Origin: Saccoglossus kowalevskii
Taxonomy: Eukaryota; Hemichordata; Enteropneusta; Harrimaniidae
Direction of reading: 5' to 3'
Assembly (NCBI RefSeq): GCF_000003605.2
Contig: NW_003147307.1
Coordinates: forward strand, 1-31,823
Length of the DNA: 31,823 nt
Shown here piece after piece: positions 1-10,000 of the stretch (positions are counted from its first letter, which is position 1; each line of letters begins with the position of its first letter). The notes under the pieces are model-generated. The model saw only the letters and a program-made list of their open reading frames with translations, did no database searches and had not been told where the DNA came from. A program made the translations under genes and the position numbers.

Positions 1-300
1 GGTGTTAATTCATATGGTAAACAACTGTTGAAACTATGTAAAAAATTCGATTTGCATATTGCGGTCGTTTTCCTGGTGATAAAAGCGGGTTTCGCAAACA
101 ATGGCGTTAGTGTTGTTGACTGTGGTATCTTATCTTCAGAGTTGCTTCATGTTGTTGATGACTTTGGCACTATTCCAGAAGCCACACCTGCACACAATTT
201 GGTGACGCCACAAAATACATGTACTTCAATCGGGGTCGTTTGTTCGGTATATACGAATTGGTATATACAAATTACAATAAAGATACTTAAGACATTACCA
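1..300 (+). pseudogene. Endonuclease-domain (EEP) relic of a non-LTR retrotransposon, copy A, 5' part outside window
   Basis: Two frames together resemble the C-terminal part of an endonuclease/exonuclease/phosphatase domain such as those of non-LTR retrotransposons. The visible segments are KKFDLHIA, then in another frame GRFPGDKSG, then NNGVSVVDCGILSSELLH followed by VDDFGTIPEATPAHN. The frame changes around 70-100, consistent with a small deletion. The terminal SDH motif expected in this family reads as PAH, so a catalytic aspartate appears lost. No intact reverse transcriptase follows. The identification is from motif resemblance, without a database search. Confidence 0.6.
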
Positions 301-724
301 ATAAAGTGGAACAAATTAAGTGGCAATAAAATGATGTTAATAACGGTGATAAATTCTAGCTTGTTAAGCAGAACGATCAGTCGGGTCACGCCAAGGGTCA
401 CGCACTTCAATGCAATATGATGGGGTTGAAACTGGGTCATGGCGTGACACGCGAGGAAGACATTTTTCAACACTCAATAAAAAAAAGTCCCGACTTTGCC
501 AGTCTATAGATGAACACTCAACAGAACCAAAGAAATCGTTTTGGCTTTCCTATTCAACATTTCCTAATCGGGACATTGAAGTAGTTTGCAAAATATATCA
601 AAAAATAAATAAATCATAAAGTAACTTATAAATTAAACTGAGCGTTGCGCAAGTTTAGTTAGCTATTAAAAAAGTATAACGATAGTGTGTCCTATATTAC
701 GAAAACAATTCTGGAAACAGACGA

Positions 725-800
725 GTGTCCTCTGTAGTGTAGTGTAGTGTTGATTTACACTGACCGAGGCATTGTTGATCGGGGGTTCGAAATCAGCTTT
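725..800 (+). repeat. tRNA-derived SINE-like head with GTAGT repeat (3 units), copy A
   Basis: GGTTCGAAATC at 784-794 matches a Pol III B-box (GGTTCGANNCC-like). About 35-45 bases upstream lies TAGTGTAGTG followed by a TTTACAC segment, resembling a decayed A-box and D-loop. No acceptor stem pairing was found, so this is a SINE-type relic at best and not a tRNA gene. The A-box region carries three tandem GTAGT units (734-748). Confidence 0.35.
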
Positions 801-866
801 TTTCCGAAAGTTTCACAATTAAATTAAATATCTTATGATAGCAGTATATTTATTTCATTATTTTAT

Positions 867-1036
867 CAACTGGTGAAGTTAATCAAACGTGAGTTCTTTA
901 TACCTAAATGAGTCTAAACTATTTGTTGAGATATTTATTCTCTTAATTTAACAACTTGTAATGGTGGAAATTAATTAAACGAGAGTTGTTTTCACCAAAA
1001 TAAGTCTCAAATATTTGAGACATTTATTCTTATTTA
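867..1036 (+). repeat. Diverged 85-bp tandem duplication within block X, copy A
   Basis: Two consecutive segments align at a period of about 85 bases: CAACTGGTGAAGTTAATCAA (867 on) with CAACTTGTAATGGTGGAAAT (952 on), then GAGTT, TGAGTCTAAA/TAAGTCTCAA, ATATTTATTCTTAATTTA/ACATTTATTCTTATTTA. The same pair is present in copies B (about 12735-12904) and C (about 29485-29655), so it predates the segmental duplication. Confidence 0.7.
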
Positions 1037-1041
1037 TTCGG

Positions 1042-1869
1042 CCACCGTAGAGAGTAGCATTGTACTCCGCCGGGATCGAACACGCCGAACAACGGAGGTT
1101 CCGCTCCTTAACAAAGAAAATCCAACTCCGTCCACATCGGCTGATGCAAGTACGAGACACATTTCTTCAAGGTTTCAATCCTTCTAACTGGCCTACCGCT
1201 GATGCATGCTTGGACATTCTGTTACCTCCCAACACGTTCAGGAAAGGATTCAACGCTATGCTGCTCACAATAGCGATGACATCATATATCACCGAATTGT
1301 TACCCCCATAAGATAAACATTGTAATCACCCACTACTGGTTCACATCTCATTGTTTATATCATTGTAGTTACAGTGCTCGCTGTTTCTACGTAACTCATA
1401 TCTAACTGCATTTTAGTAGAGGGAGGTGGTGTAAGGGTAGCTGAATGTACAGGTTACATGGGTAAAAAATGGCATTTCACGTTAAAATAAAATGAATATT
1501 TCATTTACAGTAAAAAATAGGATTTTTACACTTCACAGATAACACAGATTCCTAAGTACATTTTACATTTTTATAATATTTTAATAATTTGAGTTTAAAA
1601 ATCAAAATTGGAAATTAGGTACGAATTACGACATTGGATTTGGAATAAAAATAATATCTTTGTACAAAATACGGACGAATAAAATAGCTGATTATTTTAC
1701 ACCTTGCTCATGTATACGAATTTACGTGTTTTATTTATTTAAATAACATTATTACGAAAATAAAAACAATTGATCGCAACTTACGAAAATACCACTTGCC
1801 GATCCTCTTTGTAGTTGCGGTCGCGCTGCTTCTACGTACAGAGCTACTTCTACCAACTAATTCTTGTTC
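1042..1869 (+). repeat. Direct repeat Y, left copy in copy A
   Basis: Begins CCACCGTAGAGAG and ends CTTGTTC. It flanks block Z together with Y' at 3361-4237 in the same orientation. Relative to Y' it lacks about 45 bases after ACACGTTCAG and shows a set of diagnostic bases (for example ATATTTC, AAATTAGGTAC, GATCCTCTTTG). The short plus-strand frame inside (1060-1311) is not convincing as coding because Y/Y' differences are mostly amino-acid changing. Confidence 0.88.
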
Positions 1870-2603
1870 CAGACAAAATTAAACTGCTGTTGACATGGTA
1901 GGACATGAACGTAAAGATAACGTCGGTTTGTAACTAAAACCGGGAAAAAAACATTCAGTCTTCATAATTCACTCCACTTTATTACTAGCACGTATTCTGC
2001 TGTTAATTGTATTTTTTCCGACCGTTTTACGAGTGTATTTTCTAGATTAAACGCAGCATTTACAGTTCATTCAAAGTTCAAAGTTGCGTTGGGATTACCT
2101 TGATACAGTGTAAAAATATCGGCGGAGTGATCTCTTACCAGTGCGCAACGTAGCCAAAATAAAAAGCATGATCATTTGAACACTACTATCACAAGACTGG
2201 TAGGAGGTAATCTATTTGTGGCGAAAGTATTCAAAAATCATTTTTTTGCTGCTGAGACAATTAGAGACAGTATGACCTGCCTGCCAATTTAAACAAAATC
2301 GGCCAAGACAAAAGAAATCCATTAAAAAGTTAAAAAGCCATTACTAGTGAAAAGTTATTCAAACTTTGAGGTCAATTTTTGGGGTAATGAAAAAAAACAT
2401 CAAAAAAATAAATAAAAAAAATACACCCACACTCAAGCTGAGTAGAATGATCTATGTCCAGTGTGTTTAATCCTAAATACATAGGAGGAGACACATTTGC
2501 CGAGAAGCTATTCAGTTTTATGGCAACGGTGTGCCAGAATTTTTTTTTACAGATTTTAGCTACTAAAAAAACTCACAGAATAATTAATACGTGAAGATAC
2601 CGG

Positions 2604-2668
2604 AATCCTAGGGACCGGATTGCCAAAAGTGATTTTTAGGACAATCCTAGCGGAGCGGATCGCCAATA
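2604..2668 (+). repeat. Short direct repeat pair, 39-bp period
   Basis: AATCCTAGGGACCGGATTGCC at 2604-2624 is echoed by AATCCTAGCGGAGCGGATCGCC at 2643-2664. The same pair occurs in copy C near 31221-31282. Confidence 0.6.
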
Positions 2669-2706
2669 TCATTACTCACATGACTGTCGTCATCGTCATC
2701 GGTTAA

Positions 2707-2865
2707 TTAGTTGAAAATTTTTTGCGGATATGCGGATAGTTCAACCCCCTTTTCGAACCACTCGCGAGGTTGGTCATTATAATATGACCCCTTGTCACTG
2801 AGTCGCAGATTTTTCTTTGCCTCGTCTGTCATCGACGTCTCCGCTTTCTTTTTGTTCCTCGTCAT
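2707..2865 (-). CDS. Possible 52-residue lysine-rich small ORF in block Z (copy A)
   Basis: On the minus strand an ATG at 2865 opens a 52-codon frame ending at 2707. The product is basic at the N-terminus (MTRNKKKAE) and contains the acidic/aromatic segment GSYYNDQPREWFEKG. I do not recognise it. Copy C has the same frame (31324-31482) with exactly two substitutions, both at third codon positions and both synonymous (AGG/AGA Arg, AAA/AAG Lys). That is compatible with coding constraint, but two changes are too few to prove it. It could equally be a chance frame. Confidence 0.25.
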   Translation of the reverse strand: MTRNKKKAETSMTDEAKKNLRLSDKGSYYNDQPREWFEKGVELSAYPQKIFN

Positions 2866-3360
2866 TGCATTAGTAAAATTGTGTTAGTAAACAGAATATT
2901 GGCTTTAAAAGATTTAAAAGGAAGTGGCGCAAAGTTATGATCCTATTTTACCGACGAAGTCTGACAACAATGCTGACAATGGACGTTAGATAAACATGCA
3001 TACAGATAAGGTGTTATCATTTAAACCGCTCCAAGGTTAAACATTGTGTAAATATTCACGAAACGGCAGTTGTGGTTATGTGTGTTAGCTTTTAAAACAC
3101 TATTTCGATCTTTTGAAAAGTTGGAGTGATGTATCAAGGTCTAAAGTAACCGTTTTATTATTTTTTGGAAAATCTAGGAAAAAAATAATCCTTTTTCGTT
3201 ACCTTAAATAGTGTTTACGACATGAATCTCGCGTGACTTTGTGTGACGCAGTATTTTAGTTTGTAGCCATCTTTAACAGTTTAGTTTCTTAGTCCAGTGT
3301 TTTGATTTGCTTGATTGGGTTCAAATTCACTTGAATTTACTCCTCACAACTATACTTCGA

Positions 3361-4237
3361 CCACCGTAGAGAGTAGCATTGTACTCCGCCGGGATCGAAC
3401 ACGCCGAACAACGGAGGTTCCGCTCCTTAACGAAGCAAATCCAACTCCGTCCACATCGGCTGATGCAAGTACGAGACACATTTCTTCAAGGTTTCAATCC
3501 TTCTAACTGGCCTACCACTGATGCATGCTTGGACATTCTGTTACCTTCCAACACGTTCAGAAAAGCACTTTTACGGACATTTGAGTTGATAAAGACCGTG
3601 TTGTTGAACCGATTCAACGCTATGCTGCTCACAATAGCGATGACATCATATATCACCGAATTGTTACCCCCATAAGATAAACATTGTAATCACCCACTAC
3701 TGGTTCACATCTCATTGTTTATATCATTGTAGTTACAGTGCTCGCTGTTTCTACGTAACTCATATCTAACTGCATTTTTGTAGAGGGAAGTGGTGTAAGG
3801 GTAGCTGAATGTACAGGTTACATGGGTAAAAAATGGCATTTCACGTTAAAATAAAATGAATATTCCATTTACAGTAAAAAAAAATAGGATTTTTAAACTT
3901 TACAGATAACACAGATTCCTAAGTACATTTTACATTTTTATAATATTTTTAATAATTTGAGTTTAAAAATCAAAATTGGAAATTACGTACGAATTACGAC
4001 ATTGGATTTGGAATAAAAATAATATCTTTGTACAAAATACGGACGAATAAAATAGCTGATTATTTTACACCTTGCTCATGTATACGAATTTACGTGTTTT
4101 ATTTATTTAAATAACATTATTACGAAAATAAAAACAATTGATCGCAACTTACGAAAATACCACTTGCCGACCCGCTTTGTAGTTGCAGTCGCGCTGCTTC
4201 TACGTGCAAAGCCACTTCTACCAACTAATTCTTGTTC
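3361..4237 (+). repeat. Direct repeat Y', right copy in copy A
   Basis: Same start and end motifs as Y, but with an extra block of about 45 bases (about 3567-3611) and the alternative diagnostic bases ATATTCC, a longer A-run, AAATTACGTAC and GACCCGCTTTG. Left flank differs completely from that of Y (Z sequence instead of X), right flank is W. Confidence 0.88.
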
Positions 4238-4611
4238 ATGAGTGTAGAGCTAGAATCACGAAGATTTTCTAACTTGTAGTTGCAGTCACGCTGCTTATAC
4301 CTCCATTTACCAATTCTAACAATATCATTTGGGGGCTGGTATATATTTTTTTGAACAATGTCGTTTTTTATGTTGTAATTTCAGTTGGATATAATTTCAC
4401 TTTGGTAGGTCACCGTGTCATCACACAGTGTGTGTATCGCCTATTGTTATGTTCGCTGTTTTTCTTGTGTAGTGCTGCTTAGGTGGGACACGGTGAGGCT
4501 CCCTTATGCCAATAAAGTATTTTGAACTGTAACTTGAAGTGTTTGCGTCGTAAATATTATGAAACTGCCTGAATTACCGATTGTGAAACACAAAAACGAT
4601 ACGATTGAATT
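4238..4611 (+). repeat. Start of block W, no gene seen (copy A)
   Basis: AT-rich non-coding sequence. A GTAGTTGCAGTC.CGCTGCTT motif at the end of Y' (about 4180) recurs about 92 bases later at about 4274, a short local duplication. Nothing else was recognised. The copy B equivalent is 13741-14128. Confidence 0.6.
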
Positions 4612-4812
4612 GGACATGTGTACTAAATGTTCGTAATATCTGCCTTGAAGAATACTAGTAATTAGGAAGAGTACCGCTTGTTGACGGAACAAGATCAATG
4701 CACTATGTAACACTATGCACCTCTAACTCCAGGGTGTGAAGACATGCGAGGGAGGCCATGTGCTAGCAACCTTTGATCTCAACTTGCAGATTTTATAATG
4801 CTTGTAGTGGCA
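4612..4812 (+). repeat. Repeat V, left copy in copy A, with 47-bp internal deletion
   Basis: Aligns with 6538-6768 of the same copy and with 14129-14365 and 16088-16318 of copy B. Shared landmarks are TATCTGCCTTGA, TTAGGAAGAGTACCGCTTGTTGAC, GAAGACATGCGAG and TTTTATAATGCTTGTAGT. Compared with 14129-14365, 47 bases are missing after GTTCGTAA, with TAA at both edges of the lost segment. Confidence 0.8.
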
Positions 4813-5089
4813 AATGCCGTTTACTACAAGTACCCACTCGGTGATAAACAATGCGCAGAGGCCAGTTGTGTATAAACAAGACACCAAAAGTACCACTAAT
4901 CAGGGCAACAAAGAAAGCCGCAACCCCCATTACTCGTGGAAACGACAATTCGGTAACATCAGTCCACAGTCCATTTGCATTGCGATAACAGAGTCGAATA
5001 TATTCCATGCGACCAATGTACCTTATTACCTGTCGTAGCCGTGCTTTGAGGCCACAGCAACCCATCCGTATCAAGTCCACGGAATTCAC
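4793..5089 (-). pseudogene. Possible membrane-protein-like fragment on minus strand (copy A)
   Basis: A 98-codon minus-strand frame with an N-terminal cysteine/arginine-rich part (MGCCGLKARLRQVIRYIGRM), a GLWTDVTELSFPRV segment and a hydrophobic stretch VMGVAAFFVALISGTFGVLF that would span a membrane. A GLW followed by a C-poor loop and a transmembrane segment is faintly reminiscent of claudin/PMP22-type proteins, but the diagnostic cysteines are not in place. The predicted peptide is unchanged in copy B, which is expected for such a recent duplication and is not evidence of function. It may be a captured exon or a chance frame. Confidence 0.2.
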
Positions 5090-5542
5090 GTCGATTGGTG
5101 TAATCTCTCCTCTCCACAGTAAAAATAATGAATGATGAGTTCAAGTTCGTCATCACAAGCTCGTTTTGCCAGCGCCATATTTCTAAACTACGAAAGTTAC
5201 TGCAACAACACGTGTCAGGCAATAAGAAAGTTTTTCTTAACAAAGTTCTTTCCCGGTTCTTATTTGCATATGTCCATTATATCACAGGGATATTCCCATT
5301 ATTCTGTTTCCCACATAAACTTTCGATATGTCATTCACAATTCTTCTTTTGATTGATACGTGTGTGATCTTTTCCAAGTTTACATCCATAAGCAGATTGG
5401 GTTTTTATAAACGTAATGATGTGTATGGTGTATATATCAAACTTACACCACTTTTGCATAATGGTTTGGTTCCAATGCTCGTGTCTGGGCGAAATATAAA
5501 AAAATACGTCATACCGATTATTCTGATTTGCAATACTAGACA

Positions 5543-6346
5543 ATGAACCGTGAATCGGTCAGAGGAAAGTCATATGTTTTGGGAACTTCTATCAGTGCAG
5601 ACCACAGAAAATCTACGACTGGAGAAATACCTCGCGGAAAAGTTACTGAAGTTGCCGACAAGACCAAACAAGACCGAAGTTTAAGGAAATTGTGGGTGCA
5701 GTTTTGGAATGATGGTTAATTTAGAACCAAAGTTCAACGCAGGTGGTATGCATCGAAAGCTTACTGAGCAAGATATTAGGTTCATGGAAATGATGAAAAT
5801 GGAAACTTTCTCTATCACATTGCGAGAAATACAACGTCGCCTTTTAGAAAATGCCAACGTCCACATTTCAATATCACAGATATCGTATTATGTGAAACAC
5901 AGACTGGGAGATAAGGACTGGGCGCGTAAAAATTTGACAAAATTGACAATAGAGCGGTTTACGGACAGAAACATGATGTACACCCAGGCGTATTTAGATT
6001 TGTTGTCAGAATGCGATTCCTATACTGTAAAATTCATGGACGAATCTGGAATCCAAATGTCAGCAGTAGGACACAAAACACATGGTCACTCGGGGAAAGG
6101 TGAAAGTTGTCTGGAAATCCAACGTTATGCAAAGTCACCGAACAAAACTTTATATTTATTAGTTGGTATAAATGGCGTATGTTAACACAATCTATGGTGC
6201 GTCAAATACTACTACATATTTACAGTTTTTTTGACGAAGCCGTGCATGCAACTGATGCAAACGGATTACCAGCTACTCAACCTGGTGATATTATTATTGT
6301 AGACAATTTTCCCATTCATCATCATGAAGGAGAACGCGCATTGCAG
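5543..6346 (+). pseudogene. IS630-Tc1-mariner-type transposase relic (copy A)
   Basis: Three overlapping frames give parts of a Tc1-like DDE transposase. The first (from ATG 5543) ends in TKQDRS, like the end of an N-terminal helix-turn-helix. The second (5709-6185) has a second HTH region (KLTEQDIRFMEMMK to ISISQISYYVKHRLG), the family-like KLTIERFTDRNMMYTQAYLD segment, and the first catalytic aspartate in KFMDESGIQ. After a break near 6180, and another at a T-run near 6226, the third frame gives FFDEAVHATD and the second catalytic aspartate in IIIVDNFPIHHHEGERAL. The sequence then ends abruptly in repeat R before the third catalytic residue. It is frameshifted and 3'-truncated, so inactive. 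Confidence 0.85.
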
Positions 6347-6440
6347 AGGCGGCGCCACGAAATTTTGCATGGAGGTGCGAGATCTTACCAGGGGGTCCAG
6401 GGGCATGCCCCCTTAAAATTTGCTGCATTTTGAGGGGTAA
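6338..6440 (+). repeat. Repeat R fragment fused to the transposase relic (copy A)
   Basis: GAGGCGGCGCCACGAAATTTTGC, GGGGGTCCAGGGGCATGCCCCC and CTGCATTTTGAGGG are motifs shared with 28132-28310. They resemble the 3' part of a dispersed repeat that I recall as common in marine invertebrate genomes. The element has replaced the 3' end of the transposase. The following 90 bases (to 6538) include a G-rich stretch with no further assignment. Confidence 0.6.
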
Positions 6441-6537
6441 ATTTTGCTGACACAAAGGGTATCAGCTTGATTTAGAGGGGGCGACGATGCGAAAGATTTG
6501 GACATGAAATTTGCCTGGCCTGAAGTCGTGAACTAAA

Positions 6538-6768
6538 TGTTTGGAAGCTTCCACAAGTATGGCTTAAATTGCCTAGACTACGTGCAAAATTAATATCTGC
6601 CTTGACGATTAATTAGGAAGAGTACCGCTTGTTGACATAACAAGCTCAATGCACTATCTAACACCATGCACCTCTGACTCCAGGTTGTGAAGACATGCGA
6701 GAGAAGCCATGTACTAGCAACCTCTGATCTCAACTTGTAGATTTTATAATGCTTGTAGTAGCAAATGC
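6538..6768 (+). repeat. Repeat V, right copy in copy A
   Basis: About 80-85% similar by eye to the V copy at 4612-4812 and includes the GCTTCCACAA..TAGCTTAAATT.. segment that the latter lost. Confidence 0.8.
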
Positions 6769-7004
6769 TTTGACCTTTCAGACACATCCCTGATAATCAC
6801 GTGGTCATACCAATTGCTGCAACCAATTGACCAATCGCTTGTCTACTCTGCCAAATCTTAAGAGTGTTATTAGTTTCCTGGCCTGAAGTCGTGTACCAAG
6901 GAGACAATCCATATAACATTTGGAAGACCATAAATTTCAACGTATATTCTTTTGTAATGGGGATATCCCTGATTAGAGAGAGTGACATCTCTGATTAGCT
7001 TTGT

Positions 7005-10000
7005 ATGTTACCATAGTGACATCAGATACGCATTTTTGGTTCATATATGACGTTACAGTATTATTTAGGATCAACAATTTCTATGTTGATGATATGCATT
7101 ACAGAAATGTTATAATCAAATTTTATTATAATTGTGTTCAGTAGTTGAACTTCCGCACTGCTTCAACCTTTGATACACATCCCTTGAAATCACAATCGGT
7201 GGTTTACTCTAACATATCTCAGAGTTTTATTGGAGAATATGTAAGAAGTAAAGAGCGAAGGGTTTACCTCAGCTGGCAGTTTTGAGGAATAACGCTGGAG
7301 TATATGTAATGAACTACTGTGTATTTATTTAGGTCGAACGTGCTATCTCTACTGTCAAGTGAGTTGAAGTTCTCTGCAAACTATGCTCTGCCTCAGTTCG
7401 TAGCTCCCGAAGAGAGAGGTCATTATACATGCATTCGCAACATACTCGACCGTCGTATATTTTGATTGGAGCTCCCTACAACCTAATAGTTCGTTTACGT
7501 CATGAAACGATAATGTCCGCAATTGTGAGCAGGGGCAGTTAGGTGACGATGGCTTATTCAATGTTTAATATCTACTTCAGGGCATTTAAATTACCGGATT
7601 TACATATTATACTACTTATATCCGATGACACCCTTTAAGAATGTCTCGATATTCCCATCTTCTGTCGACACACGTCCAGACACCGACACAGTTTAATGTA
7701 ATATCTCACATCCGGGAGAGTCATTGACATGACAACAGTGTAATTCATTCAACAAGACGTTGACAATAATTTGTTCAAATACATGTTGTCACCTTCAAAA
7801 CACTGAGATGAAAATTATTCCCCGCTTTATAGACCCCTTGTAAATTGTAGCTTAATGGTGTTAAGAAATTAAGCCGGTGTGTGTTATCTGGTAGGGTAGG
7901 GTATGCTGTGTCAAGTGGTCATGTAATTGAAACAACACCGGGTTATTATTAGAGATGCCAGTCTGCATGGCAACTGGTAACTATGCATCATAATAGAAGC
8001 CCTTAGTCGTAAAACTGGTGAATACCTGTACCACCCCCTGCATAGAGTGGTTAAGTCTCCGGCCTTAGTTACACCAGGTGACTGTTTTGAGGAATAAAAC
8101 AAAACAAAATATCAGTATTGAATTAATATTTATTCCTTTGGATCGAACCTAGTATCTCTACAGCGTAATTGTCATCTGCCAAGTGAGTTGAAGATCCCTG
8201 AAAACTACTCTCAATTCTTCACTTTTTTCCCGAAAAAGTAAGTAAATTTCCTCGTTATATTTTCTCTAAAGTTAGTCATTATGCGCGCATTCGACACATA
8301 CTCGACGGTTGAATATTAGAGGTCCCAACAACCCAATAGTTCATTTTCAGCGTGCAACAATACTTTTTCCAATTGTGATGTGTGAACAAATGTGTATGAA
8401 CTGCATGTCAGAGGATTGACTACTGAACTTGACCATGTATATTAATAAATCGATTAGTTGTGAAACAAAATGTATGGAAACTAATAATTAAAACCAGCGG
8501 GCGAACTAAAGTTGGCTTATTCAATTCTTAATATTAATATTAGGGCATTTGAATTTCCATACTATACTTATATTCTATTCTATTAAGCTCTCTAAAAAAG
8601 TTGTATTATTCCCCGTTTTATAGATCCGTTGTAAATTGTGCCTAAATGGTATTGAGAAATAAATTCATTGTTTGTTGTCAGTTTGATAGGTAAAGTATGT
8701 TGTGTCAAATGGTCACCTAAATGAAACAACACATAAAAATAACTCTGGTTAATCATTTATAATTTTGTAGAATAGGCCTTAAAAAGAATTGCATTCTTTT
8801 ATAATGGGGCGTATCAAAATGTTGTACGTAACCTTTTGTACCTTAGGGTCATATATGCTAATTCGGTAAATCGATGTTAATGATCGGCCACCATATTGGC
8901 ATCACGTACGCACATTGGTTTACATATGACGTTACAGTATTATTTATCGGGTATTAAACAGATATCTAAAGGTATTGTTCCCAATTGTGATATGTGAACA
9001 AATTGGTATGAAATGCATGTGAAAGGATTGACTACTGAACTTGACCATGTATGTAAACGATTGGATGTGAAACAAAATGTATGGAAACTAATAATTATAA
9101 CCAGCTGGTGAACAAAAAGAGTATGGCTTATTCAATGTTTAATATCTATATTAGGGCATTTGAACTTGGATTTACATACTATAATTATATCCTATGTCAC
9201 TCTCTAAGAACGAATGTCTTGATTCCCATGTCACAGGCCCGTCCCAGACACAGTTTAATGTAATGTGTCTCACATCAGGGGGGGGGACATTAAAATGACG
9301 ACAATGTGATTCATTTAACAAGGTATTGACAATAATTTGTTTAGATACACGTTGTTATAAAATTAAACAGTAGATATCACCTTCAAAATACTGTGATATA
9401 ACATTTTTCCCTGCTTTATAGACCCCTTGTAAATTGTAGCTAAATACTGTTGGGAAATAAAGCCATTATTTGTTATCAGTTTGACAGGTAGGGTATGTTG
9501 TTTCAAAAAGTAACAGCTGGTAGTTTAGAGACTATTGATATGAGTCCTTAGTCATGAAGCTGTTGAATACCTGGACACTATTATACTGAGTTAAAGGAAG
9601 AGGAAAGATTAGCTCTCCATAGCAATTTTTAAATACTGCTGTGATCCCAGTTAGGATCTGATAGCAATCTCTCTGTAGTGGAAAAAAGAACTTGCGAGTC
9701 TACTTAGCACAGCCAAAATTTGGAAGGACTACCAGCCAGATACACCCAGTTTGGATTTGCCCTGCCTGCATGCTATACATTGTTTGTTTTTTTTAATAAA
9801 GAAATTAAAACTCTATCATCTGTACGGCAGTGAATTATTCTTGTGCTGCCCTGCAAACCACCCCTACCCTTGGCCTCAAATGGGGACCCAGTCGAGGGTG
9901 TTATATTTTCACCAAACAAAGTCCACACCAGGAAGTGAGCAGCCAGAAAACTGTTGAAACTGTTACACTCCATTGGAGTTATAAGACTGGGAAAGGAACT

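Larger units (their letters stand above)
1870..3360 (+). repeat. Block Z, sequence enclosed by Y and Y' (copy A)
   Basis: A 1.49-kb block present in copies A and C and absent from copy B. It has no large open frame. It holds T-rich and A-rich tracts, a short paired motif (AATCCTAG...GGAT.GCC at 2604 and again at 2643) and a 52-codon minus-strand frame described separately. Flanked by direct repeats, it has the geometry of an LTR-like internal region, but no primer-binding site, polypurine tract or retroviral protein was recognised, and Y does not show TG...CA ends. Confidence 0.8.

Noticed and set aside
725-800. Functional tRNA gene
   Set aside because: Only a B-box-like motif and a decayed A-box; no cloverleaf or acceptor stem could be paired.
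1060-1311. 83-codon plus-strand frame in Y (98 codons in Y') repeated in all copies
   Set aside because: Differences between Y and Y' in this frame are mostly amino-acid changing, no domain is recognisable, and an alternative frame is equally open. The 45-base length difference is a multiple of three but that alone is weak.
1042-4237. Y-Z-Y' as a standard LTR retrotransposon
   Set aside because: Geometry fits, but Y lacks TG/CA ends, and no primer-binding site, polypurine tract, gag or pol is seen in the 1.5-kb Z.
5128-5546. Several overlapping 70-odd-codon frames upstream of the transposase relic on both strands
   Set aside because: Short, mutually overlapping, low-complexity translations without motifs; they look like chance frames in AT-rich sequence.
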